Source: Tanypteryx hageni
Taxonomy: Eukaryota > Arthropoda > Insecta > Odonata > Petaluridae
Assembly: GCA_028673005.1 (NCBI GenBank)
Contig: CM054114.1
Span: forward strand, 25,406,369-25,470,368
DNA length: 64,000 nucleotides
Direction: 5' to 3'
Position numbers and translations under genes: made by a program
Shown: piece by piece, positions 1 to 13,206 of the stretch
Layout: the number at the start of each line of letters is the position of its first letter
Position numbering within the stretch: the stretch's first letter is position 1
Notes under the pieces: model-generated
Told to the model about the DNA's origin: nothing
The model's input: only the letters and a program-made list of their open reading frames with translations
Databases searched by the model: none

Positions 1-420
1 TTATTTCGGTATGTATTTCCTTTCATCTTCCAAAATCCAATTCCTTCTTTTAATGCACCTCCTTTCCTCCTCCGACATCCCTCTTCCCTACCATATTACC
101 TTATATGGCTTCCTTCAGCAGGCCGTTACCTCTCAAACCTTGACACACACGTTTCTTCTGTCCCTCCCTTATTACTCTTATTAAGCTCCTCTCTTCTCCT
201 ACTGTATTAAAAACTTCATTTGTTTTCACCTCAGTCCAATTAACTTCCTACAATATACGCCATACCCACTTATCCAACGCCTCTAATCTCCCCACACTAC
301 ATTTTCTCATTTTCCAATTGTCACACCCATACAAACTCCGTATCGTAGTCTTCACTAACCACTTTTTAATATCCCTATTCAGCCTTCCAGTCAACAATAC
401 TCTCATAAATGCTTAGAGTT
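1..420 (-). pseudogene. Reverse-transcriptase C-terminal remnant of a non-LTR retrotransposon
   Basis: Read on the minus strand from about 414 downwards, one frame gives a run typical of the region after the catalytic domain of arthropod endonuclease/reverse transcriptases. It contains LLTGRLNRDIKKWLVKTTI, then a damaged LYGCDNW (the family usually has a longer LYG-C-E-T-W segment), then RLEALDKWVWRIL and WTEVKTNEV, and NTVGEERSLI near 195-160. An in-frame TAG at 250-248 sits in what should be a tryptophan/arginine-rich stretch, and the frame shifts after about 118, where a basic RRRKGG-like tail continues in another frame. It is therefore a dead fragment that continues past the window edge or is 5' truncated. 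The clade (RTE- or CR1-like) cannot be fixed from this tail alone. The catalytic YxDD motif is not present in the window. Confidence 0.8.
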
Positions 421-3400
421 CCAACTATCAAAGGCTAAGTCCTGAAAACGAATTCAATCTTATAAATATTTATAACATGATATCTTTATTTATAATATAT
501 TTATCTATATATTTTCAATATTTATACATTTAAAAATGTATTTTTGCGACATTATTGAGACGCTTACCGCGAATAAATTCATCTCCTCATTGGCGGAATC
601 AAGCATTCTGTTTGCTTTCCTAAAACACGTATTTTCGCCAAAAGAACGTAAAAAAATCAACAAATATAGAGAGTAAATTTTGAGTAGATAACGAAAAAAA
701 GAAATCCAAAAATGAAGGGAATAAAGATACGAAAAACGAAAGTACAATTTTCGCTTGAAATACTCGTTGAAACATTTATCATTCTTATTTTTTCATAAAG
801 AGAGAGAGAGACTGATGAATACCTCGTTCACATCGAAAAACGATCGAACAATATCTGTAAAAAAATTACGACGAATAACTCGGTCACCGAGGTACCAACG
901 CACTCGAGTAAGCCTCGCGAAGTAAAGAAATCGTTTTTTTTTTCTTTTTCGGGCGAGCCAATGAGGAAAGGGAAGGTGGCCGGTTCGAAAGTAGGTTGTG
1001 TCACTCCGGTTCAATAAAAGGCAGATACTATTGAGGGAGAAAGGAAAACCGACCTAGATCTCGAGCCCGGATCGGTTTTGGTTGCGGGCTTCTGGCGCTC
1101 CCATATCCTCAACCAAAGATAACAATAATGAGGGAATAAAAGCCATAATTGGCTCCTAAAATGATTCACCGAACTCTCACGAATATTGTGGATGACCGAG
1201 CTAGTCTGAAAACGATCAAGTTAATAAAACGCGTAACTTTGGCTACGAAGCAGTCAACTACTGTACTAGTTGGAGGTTTGCCAATGAGGACGACCGCTTT
1301 GTGCCGGGCCTACTTAGTTCTATCTCTTTGCTCCAATATTTTTATTGAAATCTGCTTCAATTAGCAACCACGGAAAGTTTTACAAATTTTGAGTTTCGAT
1401 GAAGGGATTAGGAATTTTTGCATGAAAAATATATTTCCCTGCGATTCTATATAATTGGTTTATTCGTACAGTCCGAAAACTGTAGACAATTTTAAAATGC
1501 CCAATTTTTCAAGTATTTCAATCTAAAAATTCAAGTACAAATAATTTCATCAAAGCAAGCGCCAGGTCGAAAAACGTAGATTATGCCAACAAAATAAACG
1601 TTAATGCTGAGAAAAAGGAATCCAGGATAACAGCATTTATTTTTCCTATCGAATCGAACGGAAATTCCAGATTAAAACATTTATGAAGACAATTTTGAAT
1701 TATTTTTGATGTGCAATTATGCGGAACAGCCTCCGAGGAAGCTATTGAATAGAATTCTATAACCGATAAGAGAAAAAGAACACGTCTCGTTATCTTATGA
1801 TAAAATGATAAAAGTTTTTATTGTGCAATGACTAAATCGTTACTATTTTGTAAAACCAAGCAAAAACGCACGATAACTGAATAAAAAGTATGGGGTAAAA
1901 TGCTTAGATCTTTAAGAATCACACCAGATAATTAATGCATATATTTTCAATATGTGCATGGATATAAACAGTTCCTCTAACCCGTGTAATACTGCTCACT
2001 TATGTACACATATATACGTACAAATGTACATAAATAGGCACGCACGTGCACAAACGCACGCACGCGCAAACCCATACATGCATATGTATATGTACATATA
2101 TAATGTCTGTATGTTATGTATGTGTGCGTTTGTCTGCATATATCTGGATTTGCCTTAATTGTTTACGCAATTCACTATCAAGTATGCCACCTTATACGCT
2201 GGACGTATTTCAATAAAGTCGTAGTAATATTTTCCTTGTCTAAACAATATTACGTTATGGTCTATTATTAATAATTAATCCTGATACAGCGACTACGTCA
2301 CCTCCGAACGCAATCACGGTCGTTTAATACTGTACCATTCGCAGGTCTTAAAATCGAAAGCGGACCGACGCGCGTTCCCGACAACGCGAAGAAGTAAAAG
2401 ATGAAGAAGAAGAGTAAAAACATACCCTTAACTGCCGATCCAGTCAACTGGCGAAATTTGTAGCAAGGGTTCCGGCTCAACTTTTATTTTTGAATCGCGG
2501 ACGTAAATGGTCGTTTATAGGGGACCGCCGCGATCGGTCGTCAAGTATGTCAAGTCGAGCCGTTCAAAGTTTAAGGCGCGGTTCATAACGTGCGAAACAT
2601 TTTCTCTCCGTCTCTATCTTCCTCGCGGAAATTCACCATGAAAACCCTCCTGAAGTGTCGAGTGCGGATCGCCTACGCGGAACTTTAACCCTTCTTACTT
2701 TATGTCCTCATACACGTGAAGATGACGCCTTTCAAAGACCCGGGCCAGTCACTACCAAAAGGTGTCATGGTAACGACTTGGGCCACCTCGAAGAAGCATT
2801 AGAGAGATAAGGTACAGGGTGGGAGAGGAGGTAAGGGGAGCGAAGTTAAGACGTTGTATTACTCGCCAGTCGTTTTAAAGGGATAAGAGACTCCTCCACA
2901 TAGTAACGATCCTCAGAAGACCTAGCCGTAGAGTTTGATGAGGCTGTGGCGAAAACAGGGATTGGGAGAGCGGTTTTGCAGGTTTTAGGTGGAGCGGGAA
3001 TACCAGGGTGTGAGAGGAGGGTGCGGGAGAAAGGGGAGAGATGTAGGGGCGGTGAGCGGAGGGAGTGGAAACGAAAAGAGATTTATGTGGAGCCGCCGAG
3101 CTGTTCCCGCAATTGGCTGGATTCGGGAAGCCGTTTGGCAACAATAGGATGTGAAGGATATGTTTTCTAAACCTGCTGCTTTTTTGGGCGGGATAATGTC
3201 AAAGGTTTAATTTCCGCTATGGAAACGAGGATGAAAACTTACGTAACTTTTTCCGAGCGCGACGTGCTTCGGATTTTCATCCACAACGCATTTCGGTTGC
3301 GTTCTTCGTACCTCATTGTGGGCCCGTTACATTGAAAGGATATAGGCAGAATGCACAGTACTGAAACTGCGGCGACTGAAACCATTCTACCTGAAACCAT

Positions 3401-4430
3401 AAAATTTGCGAGCAAGCTGTTTTGGCTATACGCTAGTGTAACCTCGATTACGAGTAGTTAGCGAATTCTTTTACGTTATCACGAAAGAAAAAAACTTTTA
3501 TGAGCCAATTTTCACACCCCATCTCATCAAATATTCATTTGCGCATTTATCTTCAACGGAAACTTCCAAATCAAAATTAATTTTTCAAATCATTTTCGCA
3601 TCATTATAAATTGCATTAATAATTCCTGACATTAACGTTTAAGTTGCATCAAATTTTACTTTTCATCGTCTAGCCAAAAAGCGGACGAAATACATCTCGC
3701 GGAAAGCGTTTTCATTCAATGAGAGTTTGAAAATAGATGCATTTCCAAAGCATTTGGTAGACTACTACTCATATTGATTGATTAACTTTATAGTTTTCCA
3801 CCGATTTTTATTCTTGTGATCGGTTTCGCACCTTATACTGGATCAGCTGGCGTACGAAACCAGTCAAAGGAATAATGATCCTTGGAAAAGTACAATGTTT
3901 ATCATTTAATATGATTAATATTGCCTATTTCCACGAAGTCACGGCTAGTTTGATTAATTATAAAAAATTGTTAGACTTTTTTCAATGCGATACATTAAAT
4001 AAAAGAGCGGATTAATAAATTCCCCTTCGCTATTAAAAATCTCTCAAGTAGAATGGGCGAATCCTCGACCATAATTATACAAAAAGTATCACCCGTCATT
4101 CCCTCCGTTATTTCCAGCTGACTGACGACAATCTCTCGTGGAAACACGCGAGCGTTTAATGGCCTTACTCCGTCTGCCATCGTCAAAAAGAATCTCCGAG
4201 CAATTCGTAAGAGCGGCGGATACATCGAAGTTCATTACTTAGGAAAAAATGATAAAAAATAGAGAGGAGCCATTGTATGGATCGATGGAATGAGAAGTGC
4301 CACCCCACCCACCCTTTACAAGTGAACCCTTAAAAAGCTTAAAAGGCGGAAAAGACTTGGTTCTCTTTAAAAAATAATAATGAGGGAAAAAGCGAAAAAA
4401 AAATCCCCCTTTATTTTTTGCGAGGGAGTA
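421..4430. other. AT-rich non-coding stretch with a CpG-richer patch
   Basis: No convincing gene, tRNA or repeat unit was found here. Base composition is AT-rich except for about 2290-3170, which is richer in C and G with many CpG dinucleotides. Open frames in that patch (for example 2298-2480 and 2875-3144) show no recognisable domain. 2000-2130 is a short stretch rich in alternating CA/TG and TA steps. It may be intergenic or intronic. Confidence 0.5.
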
Positions 4431-4439
4431 AGATATTAC

Positions 4440-5400
4440 GGAGTAGATGGGTGAGGAGAGGAAGGAGGGAGGAGAGAGGGAGGAGAGAGGAGAAAAAGAG
4501 GGGAGGAGAGAGGGAGAAAGAGAAAGGTGGGGAGGGAGGAGAGCGGGAAGGAGAGAGGAGAAAATAAGGAGGGAGGAGAGAGAGAAGAAAATAAGGAGGG
4601 AGGAGAGAGGGAGGAGAGAAGGAAGGGTGAGGGAGTAGAGAGGGATGAAAGGAGGAGATAGGAAGAGGGAAGAGAGAGCTAGTTAGGGAGAGAGAGGTGA
4701 GATGAAGAGAGGAGAGAGAGGGATAGAGAAGAAGAGAGGAAGGGAGAAAGAGATATAGAGGGAGAAAGAAGAAGACAGAGAGGGATAGAAGAGGGAGAAG
4801 AAGAGAGAGAGAGGGAGGGAAGAGAGAGAGGGAGGGAGGAGAGGGGATGAAGGAGAGTTAGAGAGAGGGGAGAAGGAGAGAGATAGAGGGAGAATCGAGA
4901 GAGAAAGGAAGAAGAGAGAGGAAGGGAGGAGGAAAGATAGAGGGAGAGAGGAGAGAGAGGGAGAGGGACGAAGAGAGAGGTTTGAATGAGGGTGGATTCG
5001 ATCGGTGGATGATGAAGAACATCGCCCTCATGGGGCCAATCTACCCCGCATCAAAATCCCTTTTCTCATCCACCTCTCTTCCTCCTCCTCCTCCATTCAG
5101 CTAACCTCTCCAATTCACCCCTACTCCTCCCCTCTTTCATCCCATCCTTCCCTCTGCCATACCCTTTCCGGAATTAATTTTCGGATGAGACCCTAGCTAC
5201 TAAGGGGACCGAAAGGGGATGAGAGGAAGCAGGCCAACGTAATGCATGGAGGAAGAGGTGGTTAAAAGGGAGAGAGGGAGTGGAGGGAGGGAGGAAAGAG
5301 AGGGGGAAGAGAGGGAGGGGAGAGAAGGAGGGGAGATGGGATGGAAGGTGGAGGGAGGGAAGAAGGGAGGGAAGGAGGGAGGGAGGTGGAACGTCTCAGA
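4440..5400. repeat. Polypurine tract with an internal polypyrimidine segment
   Basis: 4440-4990 is almost entirely A and G on the plus strand, built from degenerate GAGAGGGAGGA-like units. 5050-5170 switches to pyrimidines, and 5215-5400 switches back to purines. Open reading frames across it translate only as Arg/Glu/Gly or Ser/Pro/Leu low complexity. Long mirror-like purine tracts of this kind can form intramolecular triplexes; whether this one does is inference. Confidence 0.85.
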
Positions 5401-5781
5401 GCTTGAAAGCCACCCTTGAAACCGCAAAACGACACTGGCAATTAGGCTAGTAGAGGGTTAGGGTTATGAAGAGAGAGAGAGAGGAAGGGGGATACATAGA
5501 AAAGAAGGAGGGGGGTAGAGGTAAGAGGTTCACTTGAAAAGAGTTCCGACTTTTAAAAAAGGAGTCGTCTCTTCTTAATAAAGGCGTGGGCGAAGGGAGT
5601 CAGTTGGGTGGGGATTTCCTACTCTCTTTCGATGAAGGCAAGTGAAAAGATGTCTGTTTTCATCTCTTCCATTCCTTCTCTCTACCTTTCTCATACTCCT
5701 CCGCACTCTTCTTTCTCATCTTACCCACATCAACTCCCTAACTCTGTAAATACATACATATGTACATGCACACATACATAC

Positions 5782-6636
5782 GAGTGCTCTGGGAAGCTCA
5801 GAGATTCGGTTCGATTTCGAATCGGAAATGAGAATTCGAATTGATTCCGCAGCTATGACTCCGATTCGATGTATTCGAATCTACATTACTTCCTTAAATA
5901 TCTTAACGCGCAGCGTCGAAAAAGATATGTCGTTAAAAAATTATTATCTTAAATTCTTTGTCAATTGGACAATGTCGCGATATATTTGATTCTTGTGAAG
6001 ACAGAATAGGTGGGGGGCTAAAGGTGTGATTTCGTTGAAATGGATGATATACAGTTGGTTTTGATAGCATTGTCAGTCTTTGCTTAGCTGTAAGGCTGGT
6101 TTAATGTTTATTTAGGATAGTTGAGTTTAATTTTGAACTTTATGTAGAATGGGCTTTTCAAATTAAATTAGAGTGATAGCATTTTTAGGTCTAAATTAAT
6201 GGTTGTATCAATGTCTTTTGTTTTTATGCTTGGTAGTATTTTTAAATGTACTTGGGTTAGTCAATTAGGTTAAGTAACTAGGTTTTAGTATATTAAAAAT
6301 AGCGATTTTATAGCCTTAACGTTAAAGCAAATGCTCACGAATGATTCTTGATTTTTCTTCCTGTTGTTCGCGTACGTTCATGATTACTTTTTTCTTAGAA
6401 ATGATAACGTTGCTCTTTGGTTTCAGAAATATTTACGTTTAAAATAATTACAAATTGTGAGTATAAGCACTCTAAATTCATAAATAAATCATTTTCTGTT
6501 TTATTCAGAATTTAATTCAGTTTATGTAATCCGTGTATATCTGCGCAGTTAATTCGAGTCGTGACTCGATTTGAATATTTAGAGATGATTCGATTCGCGA
6601 TTTGATTCAAAAACATTTTGTGAATCGCAGGGCTTT
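5782..6636. mobile_element. Possible hAT-like element with degenerate terminal inverted repeats
   Basis: The two ends carry similar inverted motifs rich in GATTCGA. The left end reads CTGGGAAGCTCAGAGATTCG, and the right end read backwards starts AAGCCCTGCGATTCAC. Both ends contain several further ATTCGAAT-like blocks while the roughly 600 bp between them is ordinary AT-rich sequence with no transposase. I could not align a clean 8-bp target duplication, so the assignment to hAT rests on the look of the ends only. Confidence 0.35.
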
Positions 6637-8865
6637 AATACATACATAATAATGCATAATGTACGTGCATATATATCCACTCCTTTCTATTTGCCATGTC
6701 CCTGGGTGTCTCTGAATCATCGCATCTCCTTTCACCATTATATAAAAATTTAGTGTCACCTGCAAAGTCAACAAAGTTAAACTCAATGAAAGGTTTCCGC
6801 AACTCCTATTTCATTAATTTTATGAATAAATCGGGTTGTTATTCTCCTGACGTTATAAACGATGCCGCTGATTTAAAAATTATTTGCGTTTTTTACTGAA
6901 TTATGAATAAACTCCTCTGCAACACTCGTTTACATGTTTTTTGTGCATGCAAGCTGCATAACCTAAATATAATGTATTTCTGAGATGGTAAATTTTATTT
7001 CAGAAGTTATTTATTATAATAATATTGTGAAATATATACCAATATATTTTACATACCGTAAGCACTAAATTCTCATTTTTCACTATTTTAAACCTACAAT
7101 AATTCTTTAATGAATGCTATATTACCTTTTTATGCCTTTAAGTCATATTCTAAATTATAACAAATTTTTATTTGTTAATTATTTTTTCATTGCTTTCGCA
7201 ATGATTATTTTTATTGCAAATTTAATCTCCAACCACGCAGAAAATTTATCAAATTTTACGTACTCTGCATCACCTAAATGTAATTTTTTCGTTATTTCAG
7301 ATATCATCAATTTTTATAACCTTCATTTTATGTAAATTTAAATCAGCAATCATGCGTTTAATTCAACAAATTTTAAGGAAGCCATGTTAAAAGAGGGTCT
7401 ATTTAACCTAAACTCACAGAAAGGGCATTCTCCTTCTTTCTATTTATTTTTTCTTTTCGTTTCTCTGCCTATTTTCCTCTCTTCATTTGTTCACCTCTCT
7501 CTCTCTCTCATCCTCTCCTTCCCTTATCGGCCTCTCCCTCTTTTAAATATATTTTCTAAATCCAAATGACTACTACTACAGATGTATGCCGGTCAAGAAT
7601 TATAAATTCAAATGGCGTTTGCTCTCCCGCTGTATGCTCTGAATACTTGATGGTTCCTCATTGTCTGAATTTCAACGTTTATTGGGAAGGGCGCGAGTCG
7701 CGCGGAAAATCTCTAATAAAAATGTCTCGTCGTATCGATCTCCTTCGCTCCAAAACCCTCGCACGGACAGCGTCATTGCATATGTATGTATCTGTCTCCT
7801 TATTAAATCTCCAAACCGGTAATATTTAAAATTCCCTTTCGCCCTTCGAAATCGTCCATTTTGATGTATTTCCGCATCCTCAGCATTCACGTTAAATTTT
7901 TCTGTCGAGGAAAATCGCATAAAGGGCTCTAAAATTTAGGTTTGAATAAATGGTCCGTACACGTGAACGGACATCCGACTTGAGAGGTTCATCCGAGTTT
8001 ATAAATTTTACCAATAAAAATAATTGTTGAAGTTTTACTCAGAAAAATGGTTCCGCTACGATGCTACATTTGAAAGAAGTATATTTCGGATTTCGAGAAA
8101 TAAAAAAGGCATAAAATTTCAGCCGAAATATTTAATCAGTTAATAAAAATTACCAGTTTGCAAGAATACGGTTACTATCGATATTTACACAAACTTATGC
8201 GAGGAATAATAATTCTAACACAGGATTGGCGTTGTTATATCTTTTGCAGTGAGAGATATATACAGTTACTATGCATTTAATAGATAAAGTAAGTACGCGT
8301 GATAAGCAGCAATATAGTCGACGGAAATAAACCCGTACTGTAAAATATAAAAATTCAGAATAAAAATATGATTAGATGTAAAATTGAAGTTTACAACCAA
8401 ATGATAATTAGACGACTAGCATATCGAGTAATCGATATTGCTATCGATGTATTGATTCATAAAAATTTCATTCAATTGATATACGATATTATGAATTCGT
8501 AGATAGACTTTTTCAATCTGACTCAGGATGTAACATTTATCCAGAAAAAGAGAAAGAAGTTATGTACATCCATTGAAAACTGTCTCGTCCCCTTTCACAC
8601 GCACACGAACGTGTAAAAGACGGCGAAAAAAAGATGACGATCGCTTCTGACGAGAAAGATGGAAAAAATTGCGCAATTCATGGCGAGTAGCGGCGGGCCT
8701 TTTTAAGGTTTAGAAACAGGAAAAAAAATTATATCGACGAGAAGGAAAATACAGGCAAGGGTTGCTTTTCGAAACAGGTTTTTCGCTGCGGGAAGAAAAT
8801 TATCCTCCACTCAAGAGTCGAAAGTCCAGTCGCCAAAACGACCCCGTTCCTCCAAATCCAAGCGC
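6637..8865. other. AT-rich stretch with no recognisable gene
   Basis: Nothing gene-like was found. A short CT-rich run lies at about 7425-7545. Predicted short open frames have the composition expected by chance in AT-rich DNA. Confidence 0.5.
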
Positions 8866-8869
8866 TCCA

Positions 8870-9690
8870 TCCTTCCTCCGTCTCCCTCAATCCCTCCTCC
8901 GTGCTTCCCTTCTCTATCCAGTTTCCTACCTCCATACTCCCACCTCTGTCTTACTCCTTTCTACTAGTTATTCAAAATAACCCACTTTGTCTTTATATCC
9001 TACTTCTAACGATCTTTTCCTCTCTTCCTCCTCCCCTATTCTCCTGCCTCTTCCAATTCCCTTTTTGTCTCTCATTTTCCCCTCTCTTTCGCTTCGACCC
9101 CTCATATTACCTACTCCTGTATCCTCCCATCCCTCTCTCTTTCCTCTCCCTTGCTCTCACTCTTCCCTCTCTCCTTTTCTTTCCCTTTTTATCTCTCTAT
9201 TTCTCTCTCCACCTCTAGCCTCTTCCACTCTCCTCCATCCACCCTACCAATCACCCCACCCTTTATTCTTTTCCCTTTTCTCTCATTTTCCTTTTCACTC
9301 CCTCTCCCTAATATCCCTTCTTTTCTTACTTCCTCTTAATTCCTTTCTGTTCTTCTCTTCCCTACTTCTTCCTTCTTCTAACCCCTTCTTTCCTTTATCC
9401 ATAGATCCTCTCTGCATTATTTGTTTTCCTTTCCTTCTCTGTCGCCACCAGTTATTTCCTCCCTTTCTTCTTCAACACTCCCAACCAACTCAGTCTCCCA
9501 TTACTGCTTTGTATCCCTCTCTTTTCCACTTTACCCTCATCCCTTTCCATTCTGCTCTCCACCACCAATATTCCCCTCCCACTTTCGCTTAACTTCTCAC
9601 CAACACCGCAATCATTCCTCCTTCTAGGGTGGCTCCCTACCCTTCCCTTCAACTCACTCTTTCTCTGAGATACACTATGTTCCACATGGC
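8870..9690. repeat. Polypyrimidine tract, about 0.8 kb
   Basis: The plus strand is almost pure C and T with scattered A. The open frames crossing it (the longest at 8987-9592) are Ser/Leu/Pro/Phe low complexity in more than one frame at once, which is the signature of base composition and not of coding. It is followed to about 9990 by a purine-rich segment on the same strand, so the strand bias flips. Confidence 0.85.
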
Positions 9691-10090
9691 ACACCCCTCC
9701 TCCTTTTTTTCCTTTTATTATCACGTACAAAGAGGAAATAGAGGATTACAGGAGGTACGTGATTAAAAGGATTTGGAATAAAAATACCGGAGGGAGGAGA
9801 AATGTCCACCTGCTTTGGTATGGGTAGCGAGGAGAAAGAGAGAGAGGCTAAAGTCAACACCATTTCACGGAAGACAAAAACTAATCACGAAGGGAAAGAG
9901 AGAAGGAGATGGGGAAAATGGAGTGGGATGAGAAGAAGGGAGACGAAAAAGAGAAGGAAAATCTTTGGCAGGAGAAACACTATCAACGGGTAGAAGAATA
10001 ATTTGGATGGGGTAAAAAGTATGTGTACATAGAGCAATGAAAGGAAAGAATAGACTCAAGTCTGTAGAACAAACGGAAGGAATCTAACGT

Positions 10091-10098
<8 letters not shown>

Positions 10099-10163
<65 letters not shown>
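10099..10163. repeat. (TA)n microsatellite
   Basis: About 32 uninterrupted TA dinucleotides preceded by a short GTGTGTA run. This is a length-polymorphic locus in the making. Confidence 0.98.
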
Positions 10164-10165
<2 letters not shown>

Positions 10166-11430
10166 TGCAATTTAGACCAGTTAGCTGAATATTTCCATAC
10201 AGAACCGATTTTCCATATAGATGTCAGTATAATTCTGTCTGTACGTTACAATTATGGCTTTTCCTGTGTTTTTGTGGTATATCATCACAAACAATTTTAG
10301 TCATGCGAAATTTTTTCCTATTTTCCGACCTTGTGTGTACTGTCTTCAATATTATATAACTATTTCAGGAGTTATCGAATTAATTTTGCTATTAATCATC
10401 GCGCTTTCACGCAGGCACAGTCTTAAATATTTAGCTTTGAGCAAAATCAATAATAAATATCAACGCATAAACTTTTTTTTTAAAGGACCAATTATGTCCC
10501 TCCAGTAGTCAAAACCATCAACGCACTTCGGCTGTAAAGAATCCGTCACGAGTTGTGATCACACAGATATAAAAAATTCTATCCATCGGCGAACGGTAGA
10601 ATTAGAATGGGCGGGGACTCGGAAAGACGGCTACATTGCGAGGTGGAAAAAGAGGAAAATTGCGAGGTAAACTAGAAGGCAAGAGGCAGAGAGAAAATGA
10701 CGGCGAAATGGAGAAAGCGAGAGAGAAATTCGCAGAAAAAGGGAGAGACGAGGACGAGGGACCCTGGCCGCAAGAATCGAGTCAACATCGGAGACCTCTC
10801 CTTGAGGGAATCAGGAGGCCATTAGGAATGAATCTCTCCTATTTCTCTCTTCTTTTTTCATGCGACCCTCTTCTCTCCCTCATTCTTACCTTCCTCTCTC
10901 TTGACTGCCGTCCTCTCTCTCCCAAGAGGATCTTCTAAGGCGCGTGAAGAAGAAGGGAGTATATATGTACCTGAGCAGTGGTCGGGGAATAGGAAAGGAG
11001 AAAGAAAGAGAGTATGAGAGGATAAAACGAGAGGAAGAGATGGAAGAAAGGAGAAGCCCTAGAGGGATAGTGCGTGAGAGAGGAAAAAACTAAAAGAGGA
11101 GGAGGGAAGAGGAGTGTTTTGGACCAAGGGTCGCAAGGATGGACGTGATGGATACCAACAGGAGGCGGAAGGTAACCGGTGAAATAGGAAAAAAAATTCT
11201 TGGGAAAGAATAGGGGAAAAGAGAAAAGGAGAGAGAGTGCGTGAATAGAATCTGAAGGATTATAAAGGAGATATAATGCGTTCTTGAAAGGTGGGTAAGA
11301 ATAAAGAGGCGAGAGAAGAAATGACCCTGAGAGGACGTGCCGAAAAAATGAGAGACACAAAGAAAAGAATGAAAATAGTTGATGCAATAAAAAAATGCTG
11401 CCATTACTCGCATAGTGACGCTAATTCGTT
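10164..11430. other. Non-coding stretch with purine-rich segments
   Basis: 10164-10620 is AT-rich with no recognisable feature. 10630-10770 and 10950-11260 are moderately purine-rich on the plus strand. Overlapping minus-strand open frames at 10935-11434 are pyrimidine-driven Leu/Ser/Phe low complexity and are not called as genes. Confidence 0.5.
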
Positions 11431-11431
11431 G

Positions 11432-11585
11432 CATGAAAATGTTCCGTTATGAAAATCGCCGTTAAACGAAAAGTCTTCATGCAAAACGTATATATGTGAA
11501 ATGTAATTACGTAAAAAAAATTGTTATGGAAACGGCGTCATAGGAAAAATTGTTACGCGAAACGTCATTCTGCGAATTTTAATCC
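11432..11585. repeat. Degenerate short tandem repeat of about 20 bp
   Basis: Variants of a unit resembling GTTATGNGAAACGTCGTTA recur along the segment, for example GTTATGAAAATCGCCGTTAA, GTTATGGAAACGGCGTCAT and GTTACGCGAAACGTCATT. It looks like an old minisatellite or the interior of a MITE. Confidence 0.5.
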
Positions 11586-12930
11586 CTACAGCACACATCC
11601 CATCCAGTGGGTTAACTAGCTAATTTTTCGGGATAAATCACAAATCAATTATACTCGTTAAATCATTATTCAAGAAATTGTGAACATTCAATAACAAAAT
11701 TAATGTGGCATTAATATAATGCACAACCAAATACATATATGAATATTTCGAAGGAAAAATCTTATCTTGTTGGGTGACAAACGATGATAATTGTAAAAAA
11801 TAGATCAGAATGTGAACATTGACGACGGTACAGCACTGCAAGAAAAAATAAACATGGGACTTTCCTACTCGGAGAATGAATAGTGGGTATGGCTACCAAA
11901 AATATAAATTTTATGAGTGTTTTTGAAAATAAGATAGGGCTGGGTTCTAAAAATATACCTATTCGTAGTAGTAGACATTTTAACCTAACCAACAACAAAA
12001 CGAGTCACGGGCGAGTGGATTTTGTCATGCGAGGAATCTGATGTTATACTTTCGAGATCTGCTATAGGGATATTTGGCGATCAGTATTATTTCAGTTTGG
12101 GAAAATCTTTCTTTTCGCATCTTAAAGGTTGTCGGCAGAAGTCATAAGATTTTGAGTAAATTGAACATGGAGGTTGATCATATCGTTTAAGCGACAAAAG
12201 GCGAGTTGGGATTATCAGATGTGGTCGAAATTAAAGACAAGAGTGCAATAAACGTATCATATTGCTTTCTCCCGTGCCAGTATCAGTTCAGTATGGATCC
12301 TTAAGACATAAGTGATCTTAGAAATGGTATAGAATACAGAATGATTTGTGACTGCTTGGTATGACAAATGCCGATTTTATCCTTTGTTTTGGAAGTTTGG
12401 CGCTAAAATATGTTACATTTAAGTGTGATAAAGAAAATTTAAACATACTGAAGAATAATTTTATAGAAAATTTAGTAATGAAAAATTGACACTTATTGAA
12501 GACAATTCATTTATGTCGATTTTGAAATTTTTACGAATTTGATGTTTATCAACATTTATCGATTTATATCGAATCCTACCAAGCCTGCTTATGAGTTTTG
12601 TGATCTGACGCTGCGTTCCATTTGTGTTAAAATTTTTCATAAAATCACTAATGCCTTAGCTATTATTTATGTATATTTTGGCTCTGAATGTTCGTTTTCG
12701 CACTGCCGTCGGCAAAATATTCTCTCCGAAGACATCCGTGATCCCCTCCTTAGTAAAATTAGATCTGCAATTGCCTCCTCCTTGATATTCGAAAGCGAAA
12801 TAGGAAAAAATCTAGAATAGTCCAAAGAAGCTGATTTGCCAGAAATACAAACGAAAAAAAATTGTGCATTGAAAAGTCAAAATTAGTCACTGCTGGGGTG
12901 ATCGCGAATAAGCAAGACCGTGAGCGATAG

Positions 12931-12931
<1 letters not shown>
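11586..12931. other. AT-rich stretch with no recognisable gene
   Basis: No domain, splice-site-flanked exon or repeat structure could be supported. The open frame at 12539-12820 has no recognisable motif. Confidence 0.45.

Positions 12932-12984
<53 letters not shown>
12932..12984. repeat. (TA)n microsatellite, 3' of an RT fragment
   Basis: About 26 TA units. On the minus strand it directly follows the end of the reverse-transcriptase fragment at 12985-13154 through the junction ATGATGATATAT. That is compatible with the short-repeat 3' tail carried by RTE-type retrotransposons. Confidence 0.95.
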
Positions 12985-12986
<2 letters not shown>

Positions 12987-13154
12987 TCATAGGTAGTCTG
13001 TGCGTAGACAGGTCCGTGATTATTCTTGGTTAAACCTGGTTCTCCATATACTCCTATTTTCCGCTGTCCTCTTTATATCTTGATAACTCTCTTTCCCTTT
13101 CAAATCGTCTATCAGCTGAAACCTTTTCCTACCTCTTTCCCTTTTCCCATCTAG
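12985..13154 (-). pseudogene. Reverse-transcriptase C-terminal tail fragment
   Basis: The minus-strand reading gives RFQLIDDLKGKESYQDIKRT followed by AENRSIWRT. This is the terminal signature of arthropod endonuclease/reverse-transcriptase open frames (basic linker, DDLK, SY, R-A-x-R, WR). Just after WRT the frame is lost by one base relative to the better copy of the same tail at 36588-36768, where the equivalent residues read WRSGLNKNNHGPV. The fragment is flanked on both sides by (TA)n. Confidence 0.75.

Positions 13155-13155
<1 letters not shown>

Positions 13156-13204
<49 letters not shown>
13156..13204. repeat. (TA)n microsatellite, 5' of an RT fragment
   Basis: About 24 TA units. Together with 12932-12984 it brackets the RT fragment. 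Both tracts run into a TCATC sequence on their right-hand side. Confidence 0.95.
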
Positions 13205-13206
<2 letters not shown>

